Shown in pieces: positions 7,837 to 16,296 of a stretch of DNA of 64,000 nucleotides (positions are counted from its first letter, which is position 1; the number at the start of each line of letters is the position of its first letter). The stretch spans positions 1 through 64,000 of the forward strand of contig UQMJ01000007.1 of assembly GCA_900542035.1 (NCBI GenBank). The letters are read 5' to 3'. Below the pieces are notes generated by a model, which was given only the letters and a program-made list of their open reading frames with translations, made no database searches and had not been told where the DNA came from. The position numbers were made by a program, and so were the translations under genes. This stretch comes from an uncultured Clostridium sp. (lineage in GTDB: Bacteria; Bacillota; Clostridia; Lachnospirales; Lachnospiraceae).

Positions 7837-8844
7837 ATGGCTTTGATTTTACCAGAAGGATATGATCCCCGACTGACAGTACGGGAAACCCAGGAAGCAA
7901 TTAAGTATATCCGTGACACATTTCAGAAAGAATTTGGCAGGGAAATGAATCTGGAGAGAATTTCCGCGCCGTTGTTTGTTAAGAAAAGTTCAGGTCTGAA
8001 TGATAATTTAAGCGGAACAGAGAGACCAGTACAGTTTGATTTGCTGGGAGAGCCGGATGAGATTGTAGAAGTCGTGCAGTCTCTGGCAAAGTGGAAAAGA
8101 ATGGCATTAAAACGCTACGGTTTCCAGGCGGGAGAAGGCTTATATACCAATATGAATGCAATCCGGCGGGATGAAGAACTGGATAATCTCCATTCCTGCT
8201 ATGTCGACCAGTGGGACTGGGAAAAGGTAATCACCAAAGAGCAGAGAAATCTGGATACGCTGAAGGATACGGTAAAAACCATTTTTAAGGTTATTAAACA
8301 TATGGAACACGAAGTCTGGTACAAATATCCCCAGGCGGTAAAAAGGCTGCCGGAAGAGATTACATTTGTTACAACCCAGGAACTGGAAGATCGTTATCCT
8401 GACAAGACCCCAAAGGAACGGGAAAATCTGATTACCCAGGAATACGGCTGCGTATTTTTGATGAAGATTGGCGATAAACTGGCCAGCGGAAAACCGCATG
8501 ATGGACGGGCGCCGGACTATGACGACTGGCAGTTAAACGGAGATATTTTGTTCTGGTTTGAGACACTGGGATGCGCGCTGGAGATTTCCAGTATGGGTAT
8601 CCGAGTAGATGAAAAGAGCCTGGACGAGCAGCTTTCTAAGGCTGGCTGCGATGACAGAAGGACGCTTCCTTACCATAAAATGCTGTTAGAAGGAAAACTT
8701 CCTTATACTATCGGCGGCGGTATTGGCCAGTCCAGGCTGTGTATGCTTTTGCTGGACAGAGCCCATGTAGGAGAAGTCCAGGCAAGCTTGTGGCCGGAAG
8801 AAATGCGCAGAATCTGCGAAGAGCATAAGATTATTTTATTATAG
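7837..8844 (+). CDS. asnA: Aspartate-ammonia ligase (asparagine synthetase A)
   Basis: A 335-residue enzyme making asparagine from aspartate, ammonia and ATP. It resembles class II aminoacyl-tRNA synthetases in fold, and the length matches AsnA (about 330). Family blocks seen include SSGLNDNLSGTERPVQFD, WDWEKVI, LNGDILFWFETLGCALEISSMGIRVD and the C-terminal GGGIGQSRLCMLLL motif 3, with its ATP-binding Arg. The start at 7837 follows GGAGGACAGGAG. A TATAAT at 7806-7811 could be the -10 of its promoter, but no good -35 is seen. A strong terminator follows at 8849. Confidence 0.93.
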   Translation: MALILPEGYDPRLTVRETQEAIKYIRDTFQKEFGREMNLERISAPLFVKKSSGLNDNLSGTERPVQFDLLGEPDEIVEVVQSLAKWKRMALKRYGFQAGEGLYTNMNAIRRDEELDNLHSCYVDQWDWEKVITKEQRNLDTLKDTVKTIFKVIKHMEHEVWYKYPQAVKRLPEEITFVTTQELEDRYPDKTPKERENLITQEYGCVFLMKIGDKLASGKPHDGRAPDYDDWQLNGDILFWFETLGCALEISSMGIRVDEKSLDEQLSKAGCDDRRTLPYHKMLLEGKLPYTIGGGIGQSRLCMLLLDRAHVGEVQASLWPEEMRRICEEHKIILL

Positions 8845-8848
8845 TGCG

Positions 8849-8891
8849 CGGTGTGACGCAGGCAGGATGCCTGCGTCACACCGGTTTTTTT
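8849..8891 (+). terminator. Intrinsic terminator of asnA
   Basis: Fifteen perfectly paired bases (CGGTGTGACGCAGGC, 8849-8863, with 8869-8883) around a 5-base loop are followed by a run of seven T. It also bounds the decayed ATPase gene on the other strand. Confidence 0.93.
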
Positions 8892-8913
8892 ATATACAGA
8901 ATGCTGCATAGAG

Positions 8914-9944
8914 ATTTTCAGACTTTTAGCTCTGGTATTGTCGGCAGATTTAACTTCAATGGGAATCAGACGGCCTTCCCATTGGATGATAAAATCAATT
9001 TCAGCGCCCCGATCAGATTCCCAGCAGTAGGTATGATAACCGTTTATTGTAAGCTGGACATGGACGTAATTTTCTGTCATTCCACCCTTAAAATTATTGA
9101 GCTCATCTGTCATATAGAGAATATCTTCGGCAGACAGCTCTTTTTTTGCACAAAGCAGTCCTAAGTCGGAAATATAGATTTTGAAGGCATCAATATCGCG
9201 GTAGTTTTCGAGAGCTGGACGGTAATATTATCGTAGGTGAGTCTCGTTTTTTTGATTTCGTTTAAGGTGTTATATTTGCTCATATCATTGAGATAGCTGG
9301 CAAGAATAGTATCCTGTGTATGCCGTACAAGGATATAATCTTTTGTCTCAACAAACTGTGCAACACATTCAGGCATTCCTCCTACGACCAGATACTGACG
9401 GTAAAGCAGCATAGCCTTATCATGTAAGGCAGAAGGAAGAGGAGCATCACTTTTAAAAGATTCTTTTATCCATTCCACAAGTTCCTGTTCGTTTAAGGCA
9501 AGCATAAATTCTTCTATATCCATCGGATACAGGGTTTTCATATCGACTTTGCCGACAGGAAATGAAAATTTTGTCCGGCTTACGGCGTCACCCAGCAAAC
9601 TGCCGGCTACAATGACATGATAATCCGGTGCGTCTTCACAAAAATATTTCAGCGAAGTCAGCGCCCGTTCACAAAGCTGCACTTCATCAAAGACGATGAG
9701 AGTCTTTTCTTTTATAATGGTTTTCCCCGAAATATGTGATAAAATCGGAATCAGATAGTCGGGACTGATGTTTTCATCAAAAGTCTCATTCAGCCTGGGA
9801 TTGGTTTCAAAATTGAAATATGCCACATTTTCATAGTGGGTACGTCCAAACTCCAGAATGGAATAAGTCTTTCCAACCTGCCTTGCACCTTGCAGAATAA
9901 GAGGTTTCCGATACTTGCTTTCTTTCCATGCTTCTCCGATACAT
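8914..9944 (-). pseudogene. Decayed AAA+ ATPase of the DUF4143 (archaeal-type ATPase) family
   Basis: The reading frame begins at ATG 9944 with an excellent ribosome site (AAAGGAGG) and MYRRSME, but then shifts. The conserved KPLILQGARQVGKT (Walker A) is in another frame, near 9906-9870, consistent with a small deletion after MYRRSME. The long middle piece (IVFDEVQLCERAL Walker B, VIVAGSLLG, LYRQYLVVGGMPE) is intact to about 9210. There one base appears missing: LTYDNITVQL continues in a new frame as ENYRDIDAFKIYISDLG. The DUF4143 tail (MTENYVHVQL, DRGAEIDFIIQ, IPIEVKSADNTRAKSLK) then loses its end against the asnA terminator. Two frameshifts plus a 3' truncation make this non-functional. Intact relatives are common accessory ATPases of uncertain role. 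Confidence 0.85.
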
Positions 9945-9963
9945 GAACCAGACCTCCTTTATA

Positions 9964-9998
9964 TTCTGACCGTATTGCCCCCTGTACACTGATGCTAA
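9964..9998. repeat. 35-bp copy of one end of the 278-bp inverted-repeat element
   Basis: These 35 bases are identical to 32161-32195, the right end of the element that interrupts the methyltransferase gene. Identity stops at both borders. The copy supplies the stop codon of the PHP-family gene (TAG at 9997-9995) and sits just before the decayed ATPase gene. It is either an element remnant or a mobilised terminal repeat. Confidence 0.75.
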
Positions 9999-10708
9999 AT
10001 GACGGGAATAAATGGATCCAATTTTTCCAGCGACGTATTGACAATTAACTCTTCTGGGAAATCCAGTTCAGCCAGCATTTCGTGGGCAAAATCATGGTTT
10101 CCGATGTCAAAACAGATATGAGCGTCGCTGTTAATGATAATATGGGTTTTGTATTTGCGGCAGTATTCCAGCAGAACCTGGTAGTTTTCACGGGCATTTG
10201 GCCGAAAGCCATGGGGATGGAGGGAAGAGTTATTGACCTCCAGCAGCTTGTGGTGTTCGGCAGCGGCTGCCGCCAGGGTATCGTAATCCACAGGGAACCG
10301 TCCGTCATCCGGATGCCCGATAATCTGGATATAAGGATTTTCCAATGCGCCCAGATAAGCAGAAGTATTTTCTGAAATTGTTTTTCCAGAGTAGCAGGGA
10401 GGATGGATACTGGCAATGGCGTAATCCAGGCGGGCCAGAACGCTTTCCGGCAGATCGGCTTTTCCGGAAGCATCCAGGATATTTAACTCTGCGCCCATAA
10501 GAATCTGGATTCCATAAAGGCTGCGGGGAATTACTTTGAAATTTTGAAAATAAAAGCTGCCCAGAGTCCCTGGCATGGCAGGAGCGTGATCGGCGCAGCC
10601 GTAAAGCCGTAGTCCCTTATCTGCTGCAGCCTGGATCATTTCCATCAGCGTATTGTATGCGTGGCCGCTGGCCAGGGTATGAGTATGAAGATCAATGAGG
10701 TCCGTCAT
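9995..10708 (-). CDS. PHP-domain phosphatase (YcdX-like)
   Basis: A 237-residue metal-dependent phosphoesterase of the polymerase and histidinol phosphatase family. Metal-binding motifs appear in order: DLHTHT (6-11), YGCADHAP, GAELNILD, IASIHPP, IIGHPDDG and the C-terminal NSDAH. The set matches the trinuclear-zinc YcdX group rather than HisK; the substrate is not known. The start is the ATG at 10708 (MTDLIDLHTHT). The last codons and stop fall in the 35-bp element end at 9964-9998, so the native C-terminus may have been replaced. Confidence 0.85.
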   Translation of the reverse strand: MTDLIDLHTHTLASGHAYNTLMEMIQAAADKGLRLYGCADHAPAMPGTLGSFYFQNFKVIPRSLYGIQILMGAELNILDASGKADLPESVLARLDYAIASIHPPCYSGKTISENTSAYLGALENPYIQIIGHPDDGRFPVDYDTLAAAAAEHHKLLEVNNSSLHPHGFRPNARENYQVLLEYCRKYKTHIIINSDAHICFDIGNHDFAHEMLAELDFPEELIVNTSLEKLDPFIPVI

Positions 10709-10873
10709 GAAATCATCCTTTCCTAAATAAAGATTATTTTATTAGTATACCACACTTTTTATTAAATTTTTGTGAAACCTATGGCAAAAAAAAAGCTTTT
10801 GTGTTTAAATAATAGAAGGGAAATGGGGACTTCCCTGATAAATGGAGATTCACAAAAAGCGAGGTATGTAACA

Positions 10874-11797
10874 ATGGGTGAAGAACAAAAAGAAGAGATT
10901 GCAGAGAGAACAGAAAGCATGGAGGACTATGCGGCTGAGCTGGAGGCATCTTTTCGCAGAGTAAACGAAGGAGATATTTTAACCGGTACGGTAATCGGAG
11001 TAGAAGATGACAGGGTGGTACTGGATTTAAAGTATTATGCAGAAGGAATCATTACCAAAGACAATATAAGCAGTGATCCTGACTTCAATATAAAAGAATC
11101 GATTCACGTAGGCGACGAGATCAGCGCCACGGTGGTAAAAAGAGACGATGGAGAAGGCAATATCCTGCTGTCAAAAAAAGAAGCCAATGACGTTTTAGCA
11201 TGGGATAAATTAAAACAGATGATGGAAGAGCGGACGGTTGTTGCCGTAAAGATCAGCGAGATCGTAAAGGGCGGCGCAGTTGCTTATCTGGAAGGCATCA
11301 GAGGATTTATTCCAGCGTCTAAGCTGGCAGCAGATTATGTGGAAGATCTGGACGAATGGAACGGCAGGAGCGTAGAAGTAACCGTTATTACTGCTGATGA
11401 GGAAGAAAAGCGCCTTGTTCTGTCCGGCAAAGAGGTTGCAAGAGAAAAGCAGGCGGCTGAGACCAGAAAAAAGGTTGCAAAGTGCCAGGTCGGCGCAATT
11501 GTGACTGGAACGGTTGAAACTTTAAAAGATTACGGCGCCTTTGTTACGCTGGAAAACGGTCTGACTGGTCTTCTGCATATTTCCCAGATCAGCAGCCAGA
11601 GGATCAAACATCCTGGAGTAGTGTTAAAAGAAGGTCAGGAAGTAAAGGTAAAGATTATCGGTTTAAACGACGGGAAAATCAGCCTGAGCATGAAGGCGGT
11701 AGAGCCGGAAGACGAACCGGAGGAAATCTTTGATTACAAAGAAACTGGCAGCGCATCTACCGGACTGGGAGCGCTGTTAAAAGGGTTAAAGCTATAA
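10874..11797 (+). CDS. S1-domain RNA-binding protein (ribosomal protein S1-like, three S1 domains)
   Basis: A 307-residue protein with an acidic N-terminus and three S1 modules: about 30-100 (GDILTGTVIGVEDDRVVLDL), 115-180 (VAVKISEIVKGGAVAYLEGIRGFIP) and 195-265 (GAIVTGTVETLKDYGAFVTL...GLLHISQIS). Only the third has the near-consensus RNA-binding surface. Low-GC Gram-positive bacteria have shortened S1 homologues like this, whose role in translation initiation is less clear than in E. coli. The ATG at 10874 has GAGGTA upstream; the 34 codons before it in frame look like untranslated leader. The relQ gene follows 25 bases later. Confidence 0.83.
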   Translation: MGEEQKEEIAERTESMEDYAAELEASFRRVNEGDILTGTVIGVEDDRVVLDLKYYAEGIITKDNISSDPDFNIKESIHVGDEISATVVKRDDGEGNILLSKKEANDVLAWDKLKQMMEERTVVAVKISEIVKGGAVAYLEGIRGFIPASKLAADYVEDLDEWNGRSVEVTVITADEEEKRLVLSGKEVAREKQAAETRKKVAKCQVGAIVTGTVETLKDYGAFVTLENGLTGLLHISQISSQRIKHPGVVLKEGQEVKVKIIGLNDGKISLSMKAVEPEDEPEEIFDYKETGSASTGLGALLKGLKL

Positions 11798-11822
11798 AGA
11801 AAAACGAGTGAGGTGGGGAACA

Positions 11823-12485
11823 ATGACGCCAGGTCACCGCAGACACGAACCGGTGGATCAGTGGAAAGAGACGATGTTCCTCTATGGAGCTGCCTTAAAG
11901 CAGATTACTGCAAAGATAGAGATTATGAATGATGAGTTTACGGAGCGTTATGATTACAGCCCCATTGAACACATCAAATCACGGCTGAAGACAGCGGACA
12001 GCATTGTCCGGAAGCTGAAGGCAGACGGTTATGAGGTTACAATCGAAAATATGAAGGAGAAGCTCAGCGATATTGCCGGCATCCGGATTATTTGTTCTTT
12101 TATGTCAGACATTTACCAGATTGCAGATATGATTGCAAAACAGGCGGATGTGACAGTTCTTTATGTAAAAGATTATATAAAAAAACCAAAGCCCAACGGC
12201 TACAAGAGTTACCACATGGTGGTTACCATTCCGGTATATTTAACGGATGGACCGGTGGAAACTAAGGTGGAAATCCAGATCCGTACCGTAGCCATGGATT
12301 TCTGGGCCAGTTTAGAGCATAAGATCGCTTATAAATTAGAAGGCAATCCGCCGGTCAAGCTTCTTCAGGAATTAAAGGCCTGCGCAGACATGGTAGATAT
12401 TTTAGATGCGAAAATGTTTTCTTTAAATGAAGCAATTTCTGAGATTGTAAAGGCGCAGCAGGAAGAAGCAGAAAAAGAAACCTAG
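11823..12485 (+). CDS. relQ: Small alarmone synthetase (RelQ/YjbM type GTP pyrophosphokinase)
   Basis: A 220-residue single-domain RelA/SpoT synthetase. It transfers pyrophosphate from ATP to GDP or GTP to make (p)ppGpp. Readable motifs are YSPIEHIKSRLK, LSDIAGIRIIC (the catalytic Asp region), KPKPNGYKSYHMVV (substrate loop) and VEIQIRTVAMDFWASLEHKI. No HD hydrolase, TGS or ACT domains are present, which marks it as a small synthetase, and the C-terminal helices fit RelQ tetramers. The ATG at 11823 follows GAGGTGGGG. It is followed by dtd; both enzymes respond to amino-acid or tRNA stress. Confidence 0.9.
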   Translation: MTPGHRRHEPVDQWKETMFLYGAALKQITAKIEIMNDEFTERYDYSPIEHIKSRLKTADSIVRKLKADGYEVTIENMKEKLSDIAGIRIICSFMSDIYQIADMIAKQADVTVLYVKDYIKKPKPNGYKSYHMVVTIPVYLTDGPVETKVEIQIRTVAMDFWASLEHKIAYKLEGNPPVKLLQELKACADMVDILDAKMFSLNEAISEIVKAQQEEAEKET

Positions 12486-12504
12486 ACAATTAAGGAGACA
12501 GAAC

Positions 12505-12954
12505 ATGAAGGCAGTATTACAGCGGGTAACACGGGCTGCTGTGACAGTAGACGGACAGACAGTCGGACAGATTGGGAAAGGATTTTTGATTCTTTTGGGA
12601 GTGTCCAATGAAGATACGGAAGAAACTTCCAGAAAGCTGGCAGATAAGATTTGCCGCCTTCGTATTTTTGAAGATGAAAACGGCAAGACCAACCTGTCGC
12701 TTGCAGATGTAGGAGGAGAACTTTTAGTGGTCAGCCAGTTTACGCTTTATGCAGACTGCAAAAAGGGAAACCGTCCAAGCTTTATTAAGGCAGGAGCTCC
12801 GGATCATGCAAACCGGATTTACGAATATTTTATGGAATGCTGCAAAGACCATGCAGATAAGGTAGAACATGGAATTTTTGGGGCGGATATGAAAATTGAT
12901 TTAGTAAATGACGGTCCCTTTACGTTGGCATTAGACAGCGGGGAGTTGTTCTAA
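12505..12954 (+). CDS. dtd: D-aminoacyl-tRNA deacylase
   Basis: A 149-residue enzyme that hydrolyses D-amino acids, and glycine mischarged onto tRNA-Ala, from tRNA. The full-length Dtd fold is present: it begins MKAVLQRV, and the conserved SQFTLYADCKKGNRPSF and NDGPFTLAL blocks line the active site. It has the expected length of the family. It lies 19 bases after relQ and 37 bases before the M18 aminopeptidase, so the three could be co-transcribed. Confidence 0.95.
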   Translation: MKAVLQRVTRAAVTVDGQTVGQIGKGFLILLGVSNEDTEETSRKLADKICRLRIFEDENGKTNLSLADVGGELLVVSQFTLYADCKKGNRPSFIKAGAPDHANRIYEYFMECCKDHADKVEHGIFGADMKIDLVNDGPFTLALDSGELF

Positions 12955-12991
12955 AATAGAGAGAAACAGCAGATAAAACGGAGGAAAACAT

Positions 12992-14386
12992 ATGTCAAAA
13001 AAGACAAAGGGCCAGGAACTGGCTGAAAAATTAGTTTGGAAAGCTCCAAATATTGGAAAGGATGCGCCAAAACAGATTGCAAAAGCAGAAAAATTCTGCG
13101 AGGGATATAAGAAATTCTTAAACGAAGGCAAGACAGAGCGGGAATGCGTTTCCGCAATCGTTGCTCGTCTGGTAAAGGCCGGCTACAAGCCTTATGATGC
13201 CAGCGCTTCTTATAAACCAGGCGACAAGGTATACTATGTAAACCGTAAAAAATCTCTGATTGCCACCACCTTCGGCGCACAGGGACTAGAGAAAGGCGTC
13301 CGCTTAAACGGGGCTCATATTGATTCTCCAAGACTGGATTTAAAACCAAATCCACTGTACGAGAAAGACGATATTGCGCTGTTTAAAACCCATTATTACG
13401 GCGGAATCCGCAAATACCAGTGGACGACCATTCCGTTAGCCATGCATGGCGTTGTAGTAAAGAAGGATGGAGAAGTAGTGGATGTGGTAATCGGCGAGAG
13501 CGAAGAAGATCCAGTATTCTGCATTACAGACTTACTGCCTCACCTGGCTGCAAAGCAGAATGAAAGAAAGCTTTCCGATGGGATCCGCGGCGAAGAACTG
13601 AATATTGTAGTAGGTTCTGTTCCTTACCAGGATGACGAAGTAAAAGAGCCGGTAAAACTGCTGGCATTAAAGCTTCTCAATGACAAATACGGCATTACAG
13701 AAGCAGATTTTTATCGGGCTGAAATCGAGATGGTTCCGGCAGTTAAAGCAACCGACGTAGGCTTAGACAGAAGTCTGGTAGGCGCTTACGGACAGGACGA
13801 CAGAGTGTGTGCGTATACGGCAATGATGGCAGAAATCGATACCGATATGCCGGAGTATACGACGGTTACCTTCTTTGCAGACAAAGAAGAGATTGGTTCG
13901 GACGGAAATACTGGATTAAATTCTGACTTCCTGCTTCACTACCTGGAAGATCTGGCAGAGCAGGCTGGCGTTAACATCCGTACCCTGCTGCGCAATTCCA
14001 TGTGCCTGTCTTCTGATGTAAATGCAGCATTTGACCCGACATTCCCACAGGTTCACGAGCCGTTAAATGCCAGCTACATCAACAAAGGCTGCGTTCTGAC
14101 CAAGTATACGGGTGCAAGAGGTAAATCTGGATCCAACGATGCCAGCGCAGAGACCATGGCAGAGGTAATCCGCATCATGGAAAAGGAAGGCGTTTACTGG
14201 CAGGCAGGCGAACTGGGTGCAGTCGATGAAGGCGGCGGCGGAACCATTGCCAAGCTGGTCGCTCATATGGATATTGATACGGTAGATTTAGGTGTACCGG
14301 TGCTTTCCATGCACGCGCCGTTTGAACTTACTTCCAAACTGGATGTATACAATACTTACAAAGCATTTAAGGCATTTATTAAATAA
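12992..14386 (+). CDS. M18-family zinc aminopeptidase
   Basis: A 464-residue cytosolic aminopeptidase. Dinuclear-zinc ligands are visible in order: His in NGAHIDSPRLDLK (about 107), Asp in GAYGQDDRVCAY, Glu-Glu in FFADKEEIGSDG, Asp in SSDVNAAFDP, and the C-terminal His in SMHAPFELTSKLD. M18 enzymes usually favour acidic or neutral N-terminal residues and form dodecamers. The start follows GGAGGAAAACAT. There is no signal peptide. It probably recycles peptides together with other cell peptidases such as the M42 gene at 53317. Confidence 0.9.
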   Translation: MSKKTKGQELAEKLVWKAPNIGKDAPKQIAKAEKFCEGYKKFLNEGKTERECVSAIVARLVKAGYKPYDASASYKPGDKVYYVNRKKSLIATTFGAQGLEKGVRLNGAHIDSPRLDLKPNPLYEKDDIALFKTHYYGGIRKYQWTTIPLAMHGVVVKKDGEVVDVVIGESEEDPVFCITDLLPHLAAKQNERKLSDGIRGEELNIVVGSVPYQDDEVKEPVKLLALKLLNDKYGITEADFYRAEIEMVPAVKATDVGLDRSLVGAYGQDDRVCAYTAMMAEIDTDMPEYTTVTFFADKEEIGSDGNTGLNSDFLLHYLEDLAEQAGVNIRTLLRNSMCLSSDVNAAFDPTFPQVHEPLNASYINKGCVLTKYTGARGKSGSNDASAETMAEVIRIMEKEGVYWQAGELGAVDEGGGGTIAKLVAHMDIDTVDLGVPVLSMHAPFELTSKLDVYNTYKAFKAFIK

Positions 14387-14422
14387 AAACGTTTTTTAGG
14401 GAAGGGCTTTCTTTTCAGAAAA

Positions 14423-14436
14423 CTGTGTGCTATACT
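14423..14436 (+). promoter_or_regulatory. Extended -10 promoter before the FKBP lipoprotein gene
   Basis: TGTGTGCTATACT contains TGCTATACT, an extended -10 (TATACT at 14431-14436). The -35 region is weak (TTTCTT at 14408). The flanking AAGGGCTTTC and GAAAGGAAGCCCTT are complementary and would put the start region in a stem. Confidence 0.45.
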
Positions 14437-14496
14437 ACAGAAACCGGCTGAAAGGAAGCCCTTGCCGGTAAAATGGATAAGTTAGTGAGGAGAATT

Positions 14497-15615
14497 ATGA
14501 GAAAGACAAAAAGATTACTGGTATGTGGCGCAGCGGCTATGATGGTGCTGGCCGGCTGTTCCAACAATGATACCGCTGCAACCACTGCAGCAGAGACCAC
14601 CGCAGCAGCTGGCGAGTCTGCCGGCGCAGAAAGCAGCGCAGCAGAGACCACTGCAGCAGAAGAGGACGTTCCGGCAGGCAGCGTAGTCCTTGGCGAATAC
14701 ATCGGAATTGAGTATACCCCTATGGATACAACTGTTACTGACGAGGATGTAGAAGAAATTATCCAGTATGCGCTGGATTCCAATCCAAACATGGTAGAAG
14801 TTGATCGGGCAGCAGCAGAAGGCGACACCGTAAACATCGACTATGTAGGCAAGAAAGACGGAGTTGCGTTTGACGGCGGCACTGCAGAAGACAGCGATTT
14901 AGAGCTGGGTTCTGATACCTTTATCGACGGCTTTGAGGACGGACTGATTGGCGCTAAAAAAGGCGACAGCGTAACCTTAAACCTGACTTTCCCTGAAGAT
15001 TATAAGAACGAAGAATTAAAGGGCCAGGACGTTACCTTTGACGTTACAGTAAACTCTGTAAAAGAAAAGCAGGATGCTGTATTAAACGATGACTTTGTAA
15101 AAGGACTGGAGTTAGAATCCGGCGTTGCCACAGTAGACGAATATCGGGAAAGCATCCGTACCGAGCTGCAGAAGAGCAATGAAGAAATGGCAAAAATGCA
15201 GATGGAAAACGACGTATTAGAAGGCGTAATTGCCAACTGCCAGTTCAGCGATATTGACGCCCGCATTGAGAAAGATTACAATGAACAGTGGGAACAGATG
15301 ACGAATATGGCGGCTATGTACGGAATGGATATGGAGATGTACGCGGCTATGAACGGAATGTCCAGCGTGGAAGAATTCCAGGAAATGTTCAAAGAGCAGG
15401 TAAGTAATTCTGTAAAACTGGAGCTGGCTCTGAAAGCCATTGCAGAAAAGGAAAAATTCACTCTGGAAGACGCAGATTACGACGTATTGGCGAAAGCCCA
15501 GGGACTGGAGGATGTCAGCACCCTGGTTGAGCAGGCTGGCCAGGAGATGGTAGACGAAGCGGCTCTTCAGATTAAAGTGCTGAACTTCTTAACTTCTAAA
15601 GCAGTAGCAAAATAA
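14497..15615 (+). CDS. Lipoprotein peptidyl-prolyl isomerase with FKBP and trigger-factor-like domains
   Basis: A 372-residue protein. A lipoprotein signal ends in VLAGC (Cys about 21), followed by an Ala/Thr/Glu-rich linker to about 60. The FKBP module (about 105-190) shows VNIDYVGKKDGVAFDGG, GFEDGLIGAKKGDSVTLNLTFPEDY and GQDVTFDVTVNSV, the trigger-factor type of FKBP. The C-terminal half (about 195-372) is helical with trigger-factor C-terminal features. It is probably a membrane-anchored foldase for secreted proteins, the FKBP counterpart of PrsA. The ATG at 14497 follows TGAGGAGA. Confidence 0.85.
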   Translation: MRKTKRLLVCGAAAMMVLAGCSNNDTAATTAAETTAAAGESAGAESSAAETTAAEEDVPAGSVVLGEYIGIEYTPMDTTVTDEDVEEIIQYALDSNPNMVEVDRAAAEGDTVNIDYVGKKDGVAFDGGTAEDSDLELGSDTFIDGFEDGLIGAKKGDSVTLNLTFPEDYKNEELKGQDVTFDVTVNSVKEKQDAVLNDDFVKGLELESGVATVDEYRESIRTELQKSNEEMAKMQMENDVLEGVIANCQFSDIDARIEKDYNEQWEQMTNMAAMYGMDMEMYAAMNGMSSVEEFQEMFKEQVSNSVKLELALKAIAEKEKFTLEDADYDVLAKAQGLEDVSTLVEQAGQEMVDEAALQIKVLNFLTSKAVAK

Positions 15616-15646
15616 TAATAACCCAAAAGAAAATGGAGGATGTACC

Positions 15647-16228
15647 ATGCAGCTCTTGAAAGATAGAATACGGAAAGACGGTATTGTCCGTGAGGGCGGT
15701 GTTCTGAAGGTGGACAGCTTTTTAAACCACCAGATGGATATCGAATTGTTTGAGGAAATTGGAAAAGAATTCCGTAGACGTTTTGAAGGAGAAGAGATTA
15801 ATAAAATTCTGACCATCGAGGCTTCCGGAATTGGAATCGCCTGCATTGTGGCCCAGTATTTTCATGTTCCGGTTGTTTTCGCCAAGAAAACCAAGACGAA
15901 AAATATCGCTGGAGATGTTTATACTTCCAGAGTAGAGTCTTATACTCATGGCAGGGTTTATGATATTATTGTGTCCAAAGACTTTTTAGGACCTGAGGAT
16001 AAGGTTCTTCTGATTGATGATTTCCTTGCAAACGGAAAGGCGCTGGAAGGATTAGCGCAGCTGGTGCAGGATGCAGGCGCTACTCTGGTAGGAGCTGGAA
16101 TCATAATAGAAAAAGGTTTCCAGAGAGGCGGAGACGCAATCAGGGAAAAGGGCATCCATCTGGAGTCTCTGGCAATTGTAGAGAGCATGGATCCGACAAC
16201 AGGAGAGGTTGTTTTCCGAGAGAATTAA
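15647..16228 (+). CDS. xpt: Xanthine phosphoribosyltransferase
   Basis: A 193-residue enzyme that converts xanthine and PRPP to XMP for purine salvage. It has the exact family length and the PRPP loop VLLIDDFLANGKA (about 124-136), plus LTIEASGIGIA and VFAKKTKTKNI blocks. The start follows TGGAGGA. Only 31 bases separate it from the lipoprotein gene, so no purine riboswitch fits and regulation, if any, is through the upstream transcript. The HAD phosphatase follows after 68 bases. Confidence 0.93.
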   Translation: MQLLKDRIRKDGIVREGGVLKVDSFLNHQMDIELFEEIGKEFRRRFEGEEINKILTIEASGIGIACIVAQYFHVPVVFAKKTKTKNIAGDVYTSRVESYTHGRVYDIIVSKDFLGPEDKVLLIDDFLANGKALEGLAQLVQDAGATLVGAGIIIEKGFQRGGDAIREKGIHLESLAIVESMDPTTGEVVFREN

Positions 16229-16296
16229 AAAATGGGGCTGCAATGGGAAACCGGCGCAGCTCTGTTTTATTTGATGGTAAGGAGAATTATCAGAAT

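Noticed and set aside
14473..14837. Low-complexity Ser/Ala ORF on the minus strand
   Set aside because: It is the antisense shadow of the Ala/Thr/Glu linker of the FKBP lipoprotein, with no ribosome site.
15616..15646. Purine riboswitch before xpt
   Set aside because: Only 31 bases separate the genes, too few for the aptamer.
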